Source: Heyndrickxia sporothermodurans (GTDB lineage: Bacteria > Bacillota > Bacilli > Bacillales > Bacillaceae_C). Taken from it: a stretch of 64,000 nt of DNA. Within the stretch, counting starts at the first letter, position 1. Every line of letters begins with the position of its first letter. The position numbers and the translations under genes were made by a program. The DNA lies in contig BORH01000004.1 in the NCBI GenBank assembly GCA_018333075.1, positions 310,001-374,000 on the forward strand. Reading direction: 5' to 3'. Below the pieces are notes generated by a model. The model was not told where the DNA came from and made no database searches. It saw only the letters and a list, made by a program, of their open reading frames with translations. This document shows positions 52,624 through 62,577 of this stretch, piece after piece.

Positions 52624-52720
52624 ATGAACGGACCACCTTTTCTTATTTCTAGAAAATAGTTTGTAACGTATGTCTATATTTATCCTATATTTTATCATAT
52701 AGAAATGACAACTATTTTAT

Positions 52721-53257
52721 TTATTCTTTTAAAGATTTTTGCATAAATACGACTTGATTTGCAAGTGCCTCAATACGCTTATTAACATCAGAATCAATAA
52801 TTTCATTATTAGAATTGAAATGGTCATTATGAACGTATACATAGTTTGGTGCTACAAACGAGCGGAAAAATCCAGCAATCGGTTTTAATTGATTCTCAAT
52901 AACTAGATAATGCTGATAGGTTCCTCCGGTAGCTGCAAAGCCGATCACTTTACCGTTGAAAGCAGAAACAGGAACTAAATCAAATAAGTTTTTCAACGCA
53001 CCAGTCATTGAAGCTTGATAGATCGGAGTAGCGATAATGTAACAATCAGCTTCAGTTACTTTTTCGATTACCTCTTTAGTATCACCTGTATAGTCAGAAG
53101 GATTACGTCCATCACAAAACTGAACATCGTATTTTTGTAAATCTAAAAGCTCTATTTCTAATTCAGGGAATTGTTCTTTAGCAGATTGAAGTATTTTCTC
53201 CACAACTAGACGCGTTCTTATTCCTGAAATGGTACCAGAAATTCCAAGTAGTTTCAT
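52721..53257 (-). CDS. NADPH-dependent FMN reductase
   Basis: 178 aa, ATG preceded by AAGGAGATT on the minus strand. Flavodoxin-like fold with the FMN phosphate-binding GISGTISGIRTR loop and the central FAATGGTYQHYL segment of the SsuE/NADPH-dependent FMN reductase group. It is likely to reduce FMN or quinones with NAD(P)H. Divergent from a cysteine-rich HTH regulator. Confidence 0.85.
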   Translation of the reverse strand: MKLLGISGTISGIRTRLVVEKILQSAKEQFPELEIELLDLQKYDVQFCDGRNPSDYTGDTKEVIEKVTEADCYIIATPIYQASMTGALKNLFDLVPVSAFNGKVIGFAATGGTYQHYLVIENQLKPIAGFFRSFVAPNYVYVHNDHFNSNNEIIDSDVNKRIEALANQVVFMQKSLKE

Positions 53258-53422
53258 GTTAATCTCCTTATGTTATGTTAAGAATTATGTAGTATACTAT
53301 AAATTATGCAAAGAATACCTAACAGGTACACTTTTTATATATTTTTGTATAAAATGTTGTTATAATTAATATAACAAAATAAATTATTTCATTCAACGAA
53401 AATGTTATTGGAGGTGAGTTCG

Positions 53423-54058
53423 TTGAAAAAAACATCCTCTACAAAAGATCAAATTCTTCATTTATTAAAAAAGCATAAAAAACTTAGTGTTGTTGACCTT
53501 GAGGCGTTTCTTGAAATAACCGGAATGGCTGTTAGACGACATTTAAATAATCTTGAAAATGAGCGGCTCATTGAATCAGAAACGATACGTAAAAATATGG
53601 GGCGTCCTGTTCAAGTATATTTTTTAACTAAGCTAGGGGAAGAGCAGTTTCCAAAAAGCTATTCTAATATGACTGTGGAGTTTCTTGAAGATATTGAAGA
53701 AATGAATGGTCTGGATATGATTGATACTTTATTTCAAAATCGCGAAAAACGCTTAGAAAAAAAATATATGGAACGAATGGATCAATCCGACTTAAAAGAC
53801 CGTGTGGCAGAACTTGTTGATATCCAAAATGAAAATGGGTATATGGTTGATTGGACAGAAAAAGATAAAGGTACGTTTGAACTTATCGAATACAATTGTC
53901 CTATATTTGAAGTAGCGAGAAAATATCCCAAAGCCTGTTCGTGTGAGCATTCATTATTCCAAAAGGTATTAAAAACAAGTGAAATTGAGCAGGTTTGCTG
54001 TATGTCTAAAGGCGGAGAACATTGTAAATATATTATTAAAGAAAAAATAAGTTTATAA
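53423..54058 (+). CDS. SufR-like helix-turn-helix regulator with C-terminal Cys cluster
   Basis: 211 aa from the TTG at 53423, which follows GGAGGTGAG by four bases; an ATG at 53402 lies upstream of that ribosome binding site. The winged HTH (KDQILHLLKKHKKLSVVDLEAFLEITGMAVRRHLNNLE) is followed by a long linker and a C-terminal region with at least six Cys: NCPIFEVARKYP, ACSCEH, QVCCMSKGGEHCKY. This resembles SufR, a regulator that holds a [4Fe-4S] cluster. It probably senses iron-sulfur or redox status and may control the divergent FMN reductase. Confidence 0.78.
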   Translation: MKKTSSTKDQILHLLKKHKKLSVVDLEAFLEITGMAVRRHLNNLENERLIESETIRKNMGRPVQVYFLTKLGEEQFPKSYSNMTVEFLEDIEEMNGLDMIDTLFQNREKRLEKKYMERMDQSDLKDRVAELVDIQNENGYMVDWTEKDKGTFELIEYNCPIFEVARKYPKACSCEHSLFQKVLKTSEIEQVCCMSKGGEHCKYIIKEKISL

Positions 54059-54103
54059 AAACCTGGTACTTTAGGAATATTCCTTACGTATTAGGTTTTT
54101 TTC
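54058..54103 (+). terminator. Terminator after the SufR-like gene
   Basis: AAAACCT..TAC pairs with GTA..AGGTTTT (two central mismatches) around a long loop, ending in seven T residues. Confidence 0.65.
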
Positions 54104-54309
54104 TTGTAAAAATTTCATTGATGACATAAAAAATTCTTCCATGTATGATAAAAGAAAGTTGTTTTAGAAAGAATGTCCCTTCTGTAAATTGAATAAAAAT
54201 CACAAATAATAATGTATGTGGGCATTTTTTCTTAAAAATATCTTTAAAATTAACAAGAAAATAGTTTGTCCTAAAAGAAATTAGGTGTTTTTAGAAGGGA
54301 GCTTTTAAG

Positions 54310-55014
54310 GTGAACAAAATCTTAGTTGTTGATGATGAACCATCGATTGTAACATTATTAAAATTCAATTTAGAACAAGCGGGATTTTCAGTTATAACTG
54401 CAGCAAATGGTTTAGAAGGTTATGAGCTAGCTTTGAATGATTCTCCAGGATTTATCGTTTTAGATTTGATGCTGCCAGGAATGGATGGAATGGAAATTTG
54501 TAAAAGATTGCGCCAGGAAAAAATAAAAACACCTATTCTAATGCTTACAGCAAAGGATGACGAATTAGATAAAATCCTTGGTCTAGAGCTGGGAGCAGAT
54601 GATTATTTAACAAAACCTTTCAGTCCGCGCGAGGTTGTTGCAAGAGTAAAAGCGATTTTAAGAAGGACAACCGATATAGATGGGACAAGCAATAAAGAAG
54701 ATCAAAATATTTCAATTGGGAAATTAAAAGTATACCCTGATCAATTTGAGGCATATTATAACGATGAAAAGCTAGAGCTAACTCCTAAGGAATTTGAGCT
54801 TTTATTATATTTGGCAGCACATAGAGGCAAAGTATTAAGCAGAGATCAGCTCCTCGATTCTGTATGGAATTATGATTATGCTGGGGATACAAGAATTGTG
54901 GATGTTCATATTAGTCATTTACGTGAAAAAATTGAGGAAGATACAAAACAACCAAAATATATTAAAACAATAAGAGGATTCGGCTATAAAATGGAAGGAC
55001 CAAAATATGAATAA
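54310..55014 (+). CDS. phoP: Phosphate response regulator PhoP
   Basis: 234 aa, GTG start behind GAAGGGAGC. Receiver domain with VVDDEP, phospho-accepting Asp in VLDLMLPGMDG and the conserved Lys in LTKPFSPRE; C-terminal OmpR-type winged helix (ELTPKEFELLLYLAAHRGKVLSR..., GFGYKME). It activates the phosphate-starvation regulon. The stop overlaps phoR by 8 nt, and a PhoP-box array lies beyond phoR in front of pstS. Confidence 0.93.
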   Translation: MNKILVVDDEPSIVTLLKFNLEQAGFSVITAANGLEGYELALNDSPGFIVLDLMLPGMDGMEICKRLRQEKIKTPILMLTAKDDELDKILGLELGADDYLTKPFSPREVVARVKAILRRTTDIDGTSNKEDQNISIGKLKVYPDQFEAYYNDEKLELTPKEFELLLYLAAHRGKVLSRDQLLDSVWNYDYAGDTRIVDVHISHLREKIEEDTKQPKYIKTIRGFGYKMEGPKYE

Positions 55015-56782
55015 ACTATGGTTGAAAATCTCATTAAGATTTTTAATCCTGCTCTTTTTTGTTTTATTGTCTATCGGTTTTTTTATTGCTGATATGATGA
55101 AAAATACATATATGGAAATGACCAGAAATCAGTTATTTCAAGATGCAAATATAGTATCTGAATTTATTAATACAAAGGATATGCAAAAAAAATCAAAGGA
55201 ACTTCAAAAAAAAGTAGAAAGCTTCTATGCTGAAAACCAACCCCGAATTACAATTATTGATCCAAATGGGGACGTACTAGCGGATTCCGAAAATAATCCA
55301 GCAAACATGGAATCACATGCGAATCGACCTGAATTTAAAAAAATTATGAAGCAGCACAAAAATAGTGCTGAATCTATTCGCTATAGTGAGACATTAGGAT
55401 TTAATATGATGTATGTTGCTACCCCCATTAAAGAAAACAATGATACTATTGGTGTCATTCGGGTAGCTTTTACATTACAAACCATAGATCATGCAATAAA
55501 GAAACTTTGGCTTAGTCTAGGTTTAGCTATGGGCTTAACATTAATCTTATCAAGTATTATCGCTATTCGGTTAGCAAAAGGGATCACTAGGCCGATTGAA
55601 GATATTATTCAAGTATCGCGAAGATTAACGGAAAAGGATTACAGCAGCAGGGTTAGGGCAAAAACAAACGGAGAGCTTGAACAATTATCTAATGCGATTA
55701 ATAAGCTAGCAAAAAGCTTGCAGCATCAAATGGAAGAAATTCGTGAAAATCAACAAAGGTTAACGGGTGTATTAACGAATATGGTAAGTGGAGTGATGCT
55801 TATTAATCCAGAAGGACGAATCGTATTAGTTAATCCTGCAATGGAAAAGATTATTGGATCGACAGCAGAGCGATTAACAGGTAAATTACATATTGAGGCA
55901 GGCAAAAGCTTTGAACTTAGTCAATTGATTGATCGCTCTCTAAAAGAAGTGGTTAGTATTCATGATGAAGTCCACATGTATTTTCCAAAAGAACGTATAC
56001 TCGATGCACATTTAGCACCATATGTTGGTGTAAACGGAGGAATTAAAGGCATTATTATTGTACTTCACGATATAACTGAAATTAGACGTCTTGAAAAAAT
56101 GAGAAGTGAATTTGTAGCTAATGTCTCACATGAATTGAAAACTCCTGTTACATCATTGAAAGGTTTTGCCGAAACATTATTAGATGGTGCGATGTATGAT
56201 CCCGAAATAACTAAATCATTTTTAACCATTATTCATGACGAAAGTGAGAGACTTCATCGTTTAATTACAGATATCCTTCATTTATCAAAAATTGAACAGC
56301 ATCAGCTCCCGTTTCATCCAGAGCCGCTTAATGTGATAGATGTTATTTATGAATCTATTGATACGATTCAAGAAGAAATAAATAGAAAACAATTAACCTT
56401 TAAGCTTCCAGAAAAACAACAGCAAGTAATAATTGAAGCTGAAAAGGATCGATTACAGCAAATTATATTAAACCTTGCTGCGAATGCAGTAACCTACACA
56501 CCAGAAAAAGGCTATATTGAGATATCCCTTCACGAACAAGAAGAGCAAATTGACATCATTGTTGCAGATTCTGGAATAGGTATTTCAAAGGAGGATCTGC
56601 CGAGAATCTTTGAACGGTTCTATCGAGTCGATAAAGCAAGGTCAAGAAATTCCGGTGGGACAGGATTAGGTTTAGCCATTGTAAAACATTTAGTAGAATC
56701 TCATCACGGTTCGATTCATGTTGAAAGCGAGGAAGGAAAAGGCACTAAATTTACGATTACACTTCCGAAAAAACAAAAATAA
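55007..56782 (+). CDS. phoR: Phosphate sensor histidine kinase PhoR
   Basis: 591 aa. Two membrane helices (about 8-30 and 165-187) flank an extracytoplasmic domain, then a HAMP segment, a PAS domain (about 245-350) and the kinase core with phospho-His in NVSHELKTPVTSLKG and the ATP lid DSGIGISKEDL, GGTGLGLAIVK. The partner is PhoP encoded just upstream. Assignment of the signal as phosphate rests on the adjacent pst operon and PhoP boxes. Confidence 0.93.
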   Translation: MNKLWLKISLRFLILLFFVLLSIGFFIADMMKNTYMEMTRNQLFQDANIVSEFINTKDMQKKSKELQKKVESFYAENQPRITIIDPNGDVLADSENNPANMESHANRPEFKKIMKQHKNSAESIRYSETLGFNMMYVATPIKENNDTIGVIRVAFTLQTIDHAIKKLWLSLGLAMGLTLILSSIIAIRLAKGITRPIEDIIQVSRRLTEKDYSSRVRAKTNGELEQLSNAINKLAKSLQHQMEEIRENQQRLTGVLTNMVSGVMLINPEGRIVLVNPAMEKIIGSTAERLTGKLHIEAGKSFELSQLIDRSLKEVVSIHDEVHMYFPKERILDAHLAPYVGVNGGIKGIIIVLHDITEIRRLEKMRSEFVANVSHELKTPVTSLKGFAETLLDGAMYDPEITKSFLTIIHDESERLHRLITDILHLSKIEQHQLPFHPEPLNVIDVIYESIDTIQEEINRKQLTFKLPEKQQQVIIEAEKDRLQQIILNLAANAVTYTPEKGYIEISLHEQEEQIDIIVADSGIGISKEDLPRIFERFYRVDKARSRNSGGTGLGLAIVKHLVESHHGSIHVESEEGKGTKFTITLPKKQK

Positions 56783-56796
56783 AGAGAATGAGCGGA

Positions 56797-56828
56797 AAAA
56801 CACGTCTATTAAAGATGTGTTTTTTTTG
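56797..56828 (+). terminator. Intrinsic terminator of phoPR
   Basis: AAAACACGTCT pairs with AGATGTGTTTT (11 bp, one G-U) around a 5-nt loop, followed by T-run. Confidence 0.9.
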
Positions 56829-56831
56829 TCC

Positions 56832-56882
56832 TTTACAATATCTTAACAATTCATTAATACACGCTTAATACCGTCGTATTAT
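56832..56882 (+). promoter_or_regulatory. Four tandem PhoP boxes and -10 element of the pst operon
   Basis: TTTACA (56832), TTAACA (56843), TTAATA (56854) and TTAATA (56865) recur at an exact 11-nt period, the spacing of Bacillus PhoP direct repeats. A TATTAT at 56877-56882 serves as a -10. There is no good -35, as expected for a PhoP-activated promoter. The leader to pstS would be about 230 nt. Confidence 0.92.
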
Positions 56883-57117
56883 CTTAAACATGTAAGAAAA
56901 ATTACTAAAGGCTGTTTTCGAATAAGTGTAAACAATCTTCAATTAGATTTTTACATGTTGCGCTTCGGATTTATTCTTTATCAATAATAGTTTTGGAGAA
57001 TTGATGCTTTCTATATTTAATAAATTTTTCAATCCTATTAGATGATAAATTCGAAATATAAACAAAGCAACATCGTTTCGAAAAGAGTCTACCTAAAAAA
57101 CTAGGGGGCAAAAATGA

Positions 57118-58032
57118 ATGAGAAAAAGAGTCGTAGCTTTATTTAGTATGTTACTAGTGTTTGCGATGATCGCAGCAGGATGTGGAAGTAGTAAAGGAAC
57201 AGACTCAAAAACAAATGCTGACAGCGGAAATAAAAATACAGAAGAAACCGCAAAAGGATCAATTACTGCAGTTGGATCAAGTGCGTTACAGCCATTGGTC
57301 GACGAAGCAGCGAATCAATATATGAGTAAAAATGCAGGAACAACCATCAATGTACAAGGTGGCGGAAGTGGTACAGGACTTAGCCAAATTAGTGAAGGTG
57401 CAGTTGATATCGGTAACTCAGATATCTTTGCGGAAGAAAAAGACGGAATTGATGGAAGTAAACTTGTTGATCATAAAGTAGCAGTAGTGGGTATGGGACC
57501 GGTTGTAAATAAAGATGCAGGTGTAGAAGATATTTCAAAGAAACAACTTATCGATATCTTTACAGGAAAGATTAAAAACTGGAAAGAAGTTGGCGGTAAG
57601 GATCAGAAAATTGTCGTAATCAATCGTGCTGAAGGATCAGGAACTAGAGCAGTATTTGAAAAAACTGCACTCGATGGAGCTACACCTGTTCAATCTCAAG
57701 AGCAAGATTCATCTGGTACAGTACAAAAAATCGTTAGTGAAACACCAGGAGCAATTAGTTATCTAGCATTCTCTTATTTCAATGATTCTATTAAAGCATT
57801 AAAAGTTGATGGAGTAGAACCAACTGAAGCGAATGTAGAAACAAATGATTGGAAAATTTGGGCTTATGAACATATGTATACAAATGGTGAGCCTACAGGT
57901 TTAACAAAGGATTTCTTAGATTTCATTTTAAGTCCTGAAATTCAATCTTCTGTCATTACTGATCTCGGATATATCCCTGTAACAGGTATGAAGGTTGAAC
58001 GTGATGCAGAAGGAAAAGTAACAAATAAATAA
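57118..58032 (+). CDS. pstS: Phosphate-binding lipoprotein PstS
   Basis: 304 aa, ATG behind AGGGGGC. A signal ends at the lipobox MIAAGC, giving an acylated Cys near residue 22, followed by a Gly/Ser/Asn-rich linker. The phosphate-binding fold begins GSITAVGSSALQPLVDEAA and includes GGGSGTGLSQISEGAVDIGNSD and RAEGSGTRAVFE. It binds phosphate outside the membrane for PstCA. Confidence 0.96.
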   Translation: MRKRVVALFSMLLVFAMIAAGCGSSKGTDSKTNADSGNKNTEETAKGSITAVGSSALQPLVDEAANQYMSKNAGTTINVQGGGSGTGLSQISEGAVDIGNSDIFAEEKDGIDGSKLVDHKVAVVGMGPVVNKDAGVEDISKKQLIDIFTGKIKNWKEVGGKDQKIVVINRAEGSGTRAVFEKTALDGATPVQSQEQDSSGTVQKIVSETPGAISYLAFSYFNDSIKALKVDGVEPTEANVETNDWKIWAYEHMYTNGEPTGLTKDFLDFILSPEIQSSVITDLGYIPVTGMKVERDAEGKVTNK

Positions 58033-58040
58033 GAGGTTAT

Positions 58041-58082
58041 AAAACTTCCATCTCATTCAATACAGGAATGGGTGGAAGTTTT
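58041..58082 (+). terminator. Intercistronic hairpin between pstS and pstC
   Basis: A long stem, AAAACTTCCA with TGGAAGTTTT plus inner CATTC/GAATG, ends in a short T-run (TTTTAT). It probably lets part of transcription stop after pstS, giving more binding protein than permease, or acts in mRNA processing. pstC begins 150 nt further on. Confidence 0.7.
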
Positions 58083-58235
58083 ATACAGTTTAACTTCAAT
58101 TTTTAATCGGATAAATCGTAGTCTTATGCTAACTATTTCGCAAAGGTTTAAAAGTGAACGTATTTTCTTGCCGTTTACAAATGAAGCCTTGTTTAAGATA
58201 TGCATAATGCTTGTCTGTTGAAAGGGGAAAGTATC

Positions 58236-59165
58236 TTGGAATTAAAGGATATAAAGATGACTGATAAGCAATGGAATTCATCAACTAAAATTTGGACTGA
58301 AAAAAGAGGACGTATCTTAACCTTAACCTCTGTATCAATTATGATCATGATTGCAATTGCAATCTTATATTTTGTTGCTTCTAAAGGTTTTAGTACATTT
58401 ACAGTGAATAAAGCAAGCATCATTGAGTTTTTCACTGGTACACAATGGAAGCCTAGCAGCTTGAATGAGCTTGGAAAACCGATCGTTGGAGCATTACCGC
58501 TTATTGTCGGATCATTTGCGGTTACGCTTTTAGCGGCAATCATATGTGCACCATTAGCAATTGGTGCAGCTATTTTTATGACAGAGATTTCTCCAAAGTT
58601 TGGAAAGAAAATCCTACAGCCAGTTATTGAGCTTCTTGTCGGAATTCCATCGGTCGTCTATGGATTTGTCGGACTCAGTGTCGTCGTTCCGTTTTTGCGA
58701 GAAAACCTTGGTGGGAGCGGATTTGGAATTGCAGCAGGTACCATTGTTCTAACGATTATGATTCTACCAACAATTACAAGTTTATCAGTGGATGCAATCG
58801 AATCAGTACCAATGCAAATAAGGGAAGCATCATTAGCTTTAGGAGCTACTCGCTGGCAAACAATTTATCGAGTGGTATTAAAAACATCTCTACCGGGTTT
58901 ATTAACAGCTATTGTTTTCGGAATGGCTCGTGCTTTTGGTGAGGCATTAGCTGTCCAAATGGTAATTGGAAATTCAACTGTCATCCCGCATTCCTTAGTT
59001 GAACCAGCTTCAACCTTAACGAGCATCTTAACGATGGGAATGGGCTATACGGTCATGGGGAAAGCAGAAAACAACGCACTATGGTCATTAGCATTAGTCC
59101 TTCTTCTTATGTCATTGATATTTATCGTTATTATTCGCATCTTAGGACGTAGGAGGGTTTATTAA
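58236..59165 (+). CDS. pstC: Phosphate ABC transporter permease PstC
   Basis: 309 aa from the TTG at 58236, preceded by GAAAGGGG; an ATG at 58257 with weaker GGAT is a possible alternative. Six membrane helices and the coupling motif REASLALGATRWQTIYRVVL with upstream GIPSVVYGFVGL identify PstC. The stop overlaps the pstA start by one base (TAATG). Confidence 0.92.
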   Translation: MELKDIKMTDKQWNSSTKIWTEKRGRILTLTSVSIMIMIAIAILYFVASKGFSTFTVNKASIIEFFTGTQWKPSSLNELGKPIVGALPLIVGSFAVTLLAAIICAPLAIGAAIFMTEISPKFGKKILQPVIELLVGIPSVVYGFVGLSVVVPFLRENLGGSGFGIAAGTIVLTIMILPTITSLSVDAIESVPMQIREASLALGATRWQTIYRVVLKTSLPGLLTAIVFGMARAFGEALAVQMVIGNSTVIPHSLVEPASTLTSILTMGMGYTVMGKAENNALWSLALVLLLMSLIFIVIIRILGRRRVY

Positions 59166-60049
59166 TGAATGCTAAAATTGCAGATCGTATTGCGACAATA
59201 ACGTTTTATGCCATTGCTGGAGTAATTGTTTTACTATTGATTGGATTATTTGGATACATTCTCGGTAAAGGAGTAAGCCATATTAGCTGGAGCTTTATCA
59301 CTTCACCTCCATCATCGTTTAAAGCAGGTGGGGGGATTGGACCACAATTATTTAATTCCTTTTATTTGCTTGTATTAACAATGATTATTAGCATTCCTCT
59401 CGCATTAGGTGCAGGAATTTATATGTCTGAATATGCAAAGAAAAATATTTTTACGGATATTCTTCGTACAGTGATAGAAGTCCTATCATCTTTGCCATCG
59501 ATTGTTGTCGGCTTGTTCGGATTTTTATTTTTCGTCATCTATATGGGTTGGGGCTTCTCTATTTTAACAGGGGCACTTGTTCTTACTATTTTTAATTTAC
59601 CATTAATGGTACGTGTGGTTGAAACGTCTCTACAAGGAATACCTGATGCTCAAAGGGAGGCAGGTCTTGCTCTTGGAATATCGAGATGGGAAACAATAAA
59701 AAAAATATTACTCCCAGCAGCTATCCCTGGAATTGTTACAGGAATCATATTGGCATCTGGAAGAGTATTTGGAGAGGCTGCTGCATTAATTTATACAGCA
59801 GGTATGAGTACGCCAAATTTAGACTTTTCAAATTGGAATCCATTCAGTCCTTCGTCTCCACTAAATCCAATGAGACCTGCTGAAACGCTTGCTGTTCATA
59901 TTTGGAAAATTAATTCTGAAGGATTAATGCCAGATGTAAAAGATGTTTCAAGTGGGACATCTGCACTATTAGTTATCTTAATTCTTCTATTTAACATTAG
60001 TGCACGTTGGATAGGGAAACTCATTTATAAACGAATGACATCGTCTTAG
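59165..60049 (+). CDS. pstA: Phosphate ABC transporter permease PstA
   Basis: 294 aa, ATG at 59165. Six helices, the conserved [16 protein letters not shown] and the coupling segment [22 protein letters not shown]. It pairs with PstC to form the phosphate channel. GGAGGG in the pstC end acts as the ribosome binding site. Confidence 0.95.
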   Translation: MNAKIADRIATITFYAIAGVIVLLLIGLFGYILGKGVSHISWSFITSPPSSFKAGGGIGPQLFNSFYLLVLTMIISIPLALGAGIYMSEYAKKNIFTDILRTVIEVLSSLPSIVVGLFGFLFFVIYMGWGFSILTGALVLTIFNLPLMVRVVETSLQGIPDAQREAGLALGISRWETIKKILLPAAIPGIVTGIILASGRVFGEAAALIYTAGMSTPNLDFSNWNPFSPSSPLNPMRPAETLAVHIWKINSEGLMPDVKDVSSGTSALLVILILLFNISARWIGKLIYKRMTSS

Positions 60050-60066
60050 TGAAGGAGTGGGGAAGA

Positions 60067-60897
60067 ATGGAAGCGATTATGGAAAAAAAACAAAGTAAAG
60101 TAGCTGTAACTTTCTCCAACCGAAAAAATACAGCTCCTGCGAAAATAAAAGCTTTGGAAACAAAAAATTTACATGTATACTATGGATCTCATTTAGCCTT
60201 AAAAAATGTTTCTATGCCAATATATAAAAATCAGGTAACAGCATTTATTGGTCCGTCAGGTTGTGGAAAATCGACTTATTTAAGAAGCTTAAATCGAATG
60301 AATGACGAAATTCAAGGCTGCCGTGTTGAAGGTAGCATTATATACCGAGATACAGACATCAATCAATCAAAAATCAATGTGTTCGATATTAGAAAAAACA
60401 TCGGAATGGTGTTTCAACGCCCAAATCCATTTGCAAAATCGATTTTCGACAATGTGGCATTTGGTCCAAGACAGCATGGTGAGAAAAATAAAAAGGTATT
60501 GAAAGAAATTGTTGAAAAAAGCTTACGTAAAGCTGCGTTATGGGATGAGGTGAAGGATCGTCTAAACAAATCTGCTCTTGCTTTATCAGGAGGACAGCAG
60601 CAGCGCCTATGTATTGCTAGAGCCATTGCAATGGAGCCAGATGTACTTTTATTAGATGAACCAGCCTCTGCACTAGATCCGATTTCAACTAGCAAAATTG
60701 AGGAACTAATAATTGAATTGAAAAAAGATTATACAGTGGTCATTGTTACACACAATATGCAGCAAGCAGCTAGAATTTCTGATTACACTGCCTTTTTCTA
60801 TATGGGTGATTTGATTGAATACAGCGAGACAAAGGATATTTTTACAAACCCTAAGAAACAACAAACAGAGGATTATGTTACAGGTAATTTTGGATAA
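60067..60897 (+). CDS. pstB: Phosphate ABC transporter ATP-binding protein PstB, copy 1
   Basis: 276 aa from the ATG at 60067, behind GGAGTGGGGAAG; a GTG at 60049 overlapping the pstA stop is an alternative. Walker [10 protein letters not shown], the PstB hallmark [15 protein letters not shown], signature LSGGQQQRL and Walker [13 protein letters not shown] are present. An N-terminal basic extension of about 30 residues distinguishes it from the second copy. Confidence 0.95.
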   Translation: MEAIMEKKQSKVAVTFSNRKNTAPAKIKALETKNLHVYYGSHLALKNVSMPIYKNQVTAFIGPSGCGKSTYLRSLNRMNDEIQGCRVEGSIIYRDTDINQSKINVFDIRKNIGMVFQRPNPFAKSIFDNVAFGPRQHGEKNKKVLKEIVEKSLRKAALWDEVKDRLNKSALALSGGQQQRLCIARAIAMEPDVLLLDEPASALDPISTSKIEELIIELKKDYTVVIVTHNMQQAARISDYTAFFYMGDLIEYSETKDIFTNPKKQQTEDYVTGNFG

Positions 60898-60959
60898 GAT
60901 AGAGCTTTAATCAATAAAGATCGTTGAGTAGAAAAGTTCAATATAGTAGGTGAATAAAA

Positions 60960-61745
60960 TTGACAATTCTAATAGAAAAGGTCGAAGCAACTAAAACGAT
61001 TATTAGCAGTAAGGATTTAAATGTTTTTTACGATCAATTTCAAGCTTTAAAAAATATTACTATTGATATGAAAAAAAATAAAGTAACAGCATTGATTGGA
61101 CCATCTGGATGTGGAAAATCAACTTTTTTACGTACATTAAATCGCATGAATGATTTAGTACCTAAATTTAGAGTAGAAGGTAGCTTACTATATAATAATG
61201 AAGAAATTTATCGATCAATGATCGATATTGTTGAGCTTCGTAAACAAGTGGGGATGGTATTCCAACGCCCAAATCCATTTCCTATGTCCATTTATGACAA
61301 TGTTGCATACGGCCTTCGAATTCATGGAACCAAGAAAAAAAGTATCATCGATGAAATTGTAGAAAAAAGCTTGCGTCAAGCTGCATTATGGGAAGAGGTT
61401 AAGGATCGACTACACACATCTGCAATGGGGCTTTCTGGCGGACAGCAACAAAGGCTTGTTATTGCAAGGGTACTTGCTGTACAACCAGATGTGATTCTAA
61501 TGGATGAACCTGCTTCAGCACTAGATCCGATATCTACTTCAAAGATTGAGGAGCTTATTTTAGAGTTAAAGAAAAAGTATTCGATTATTATTGTTACACA
61601 TAGCATGCAACAGGCAGCGCGTGTGTCAGATGAAACAGCCTTTTTCTTAAATGGAGAAATTATAGAATTTGACCAAACACATAGTATTTTTACGAATCCA
61701 CAAAAACAAGAAACAGAGGATTATATTTCAGGGAGATTCGGATAA
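60960..61745 (+). CDS. pstB: Phosphate ABC transporter ATP-binding protein PstB, copy 2
   Basis: 261 aa, TTG start behind TAGGTGA. Walker [37 protein letters not shown] and [12 protein letters not shown] are intact. It is clearly a tandem duplicate of the preceding gene, as with pstBA/pstBB in B. subtilis. Confidence 0.95.
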   Translation: MTILIEKVEATKTIISSKDLNVFYDQFQALKNITIDMKKNKVTALIGPSGCGKSTFLRTLNRMNDLVPKFRVEGSLLYNNEEIYRSMIDIVELRKQVGMVFQRPNPFPMSIYDNVAYGLRIHGTKKKSIIDEIVEKSLRQAALWEEVKDRLHTSAMGLSGGQQQRLVIARVLAVQPDVILMDEPASALDPISTSKIEELILELKKKYSIIIVTHSMQQAARVSDETAFFLNGEIIEFDQTHSIFTNPQKQETEDYISGRFG

Positions 61746-61766
61746 TCAAAAAAGGGGAGACAATTC

Positions 61767-62423
61767 ATGGCAAGAAAAGTATTTGAGGATCGTTTATCAG
61801 AGCTTCATGAATCTTTAATGGCGATGGGATTGCTTGTAGAGGAAGCGATATATAAAAGTGTAAAGTCTTTAGCTGAGAAAAATATAGAATTAGCAATCGA
61901 GATCGTGGAGGAAGATCAACGAATTAATCAGTACGAAGTAGAAATAGAGAAAAAATGCTTTGAATTGATTGCTTTGCAACAGCCTGTAGGAATTGATTTA
62001 AGAAGAATAGCCACAATGCTAAAGGTTGTAACAGATCTTGAGCGAATGGGTGACCATGCTGTTAGTATTGCAAAATCAACTATTCACTTAAAGGATGAAG
62101 CATATATTAAGCCTTTAATTGATATTCCGAAGATGGCAGATCTAGTGAAGGAAATTGTTCGTGAAGCATTGGATGCTTATATTTCATTAGATCAGGATTC
62201 AGCTATCTTGGCCTCGAAAAAAGATGATCAAATTGATCAATATTTGTCAAAAATTTTTATGGAACTCATTGAAATTATGCAGGAAGATCAAACAAAAATT
62301 AACCAAGCGATTCAATTCCTTTTAGTATCACAGCATTTAGAAAGAATCGGTGATTATGTTACAAATATATGTGAATGGATTGTTTATTTAAAAACAGGTT
62401 CATTAATTGATTTGAATGAATAG
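61767..62423 (+). CDS. phoU: Phosphate signalling protein PhoU
   Basis: 218 aa, ATG behind AAGGGGAGA. Two repeats of a three-helix bundle with the metal-binding E/DxxxD motifs, for example LERMGDHAVSIAKS and LERIGDYVTNICEW. PhoU connects Pst transport to PhoR signalling and negatively regulates phosphate uptake. The B. subtilis pst operon lacks phoU, so its presence here is a difference from that model. Confidence 0.94.
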   Translation: MARKVFEDRLSELHESLMAMGLLVEEAIYKSVKSLAEKNIELAIEIVEEDQRINQYEVEIEKKCFELIALQQPVGIDLRRIATMLKVVTDLERMGDHAVSIAKSTIHLKDEAYIKPLIDIPKMADLVKEIVREALDAYISLDQDSAILASKKDDQIDQYLSKIFMELIEIMQEDQTKINQAIQFLLVSQHLERIGDYVTNICEWIVYLKTGSLIDLNE

Positions 62424-62426
62424 GAG

Positions 62427-62448
62427 AGACGCGATATGCGTCTTTTTT
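62427..62448 (+). terminator. Intrinsic terminator of the pst-phoU operon
   Basis: AGACGC, 5-nt loop GATAT, GCGTCT, followed by six T residues. Confidence 0.88.
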
Positions 62449-62531
62449 GTTTTAAAAAAACCAAATTGTAATATTTATTAATCTATGATACTTGATTTGT
62501 GTTTTTATTTTCTGTAAAATTAAAAATATAA

Positions 62532-62553
62532 TATATGCACATATGTTCATATA
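62532..62553 (+). promoter_or_regulatory. Operator palindrome of the CzrA-like regulator
   Basis: A 22-bp imperfect palindrome (11-bp arms, one mismatch) with right arm ATGTTCATATA, ending 24 nt before the regulator start. TGAAC-type arms in an AT-rich palindrome are typical of ArsR/SmtB metal-sensor operators. Confidence 0.75.
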
Positions 62554-62577
62554 ATACATATAATAGGAGTGAAGAAC

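Noticed and set aside
53402-53422. ATG at 53402 as start of the SufR-like regulator
   Set aside because: The strong GGAGGTGAG lies downstream of this ATG and points to the TTG at 53423.
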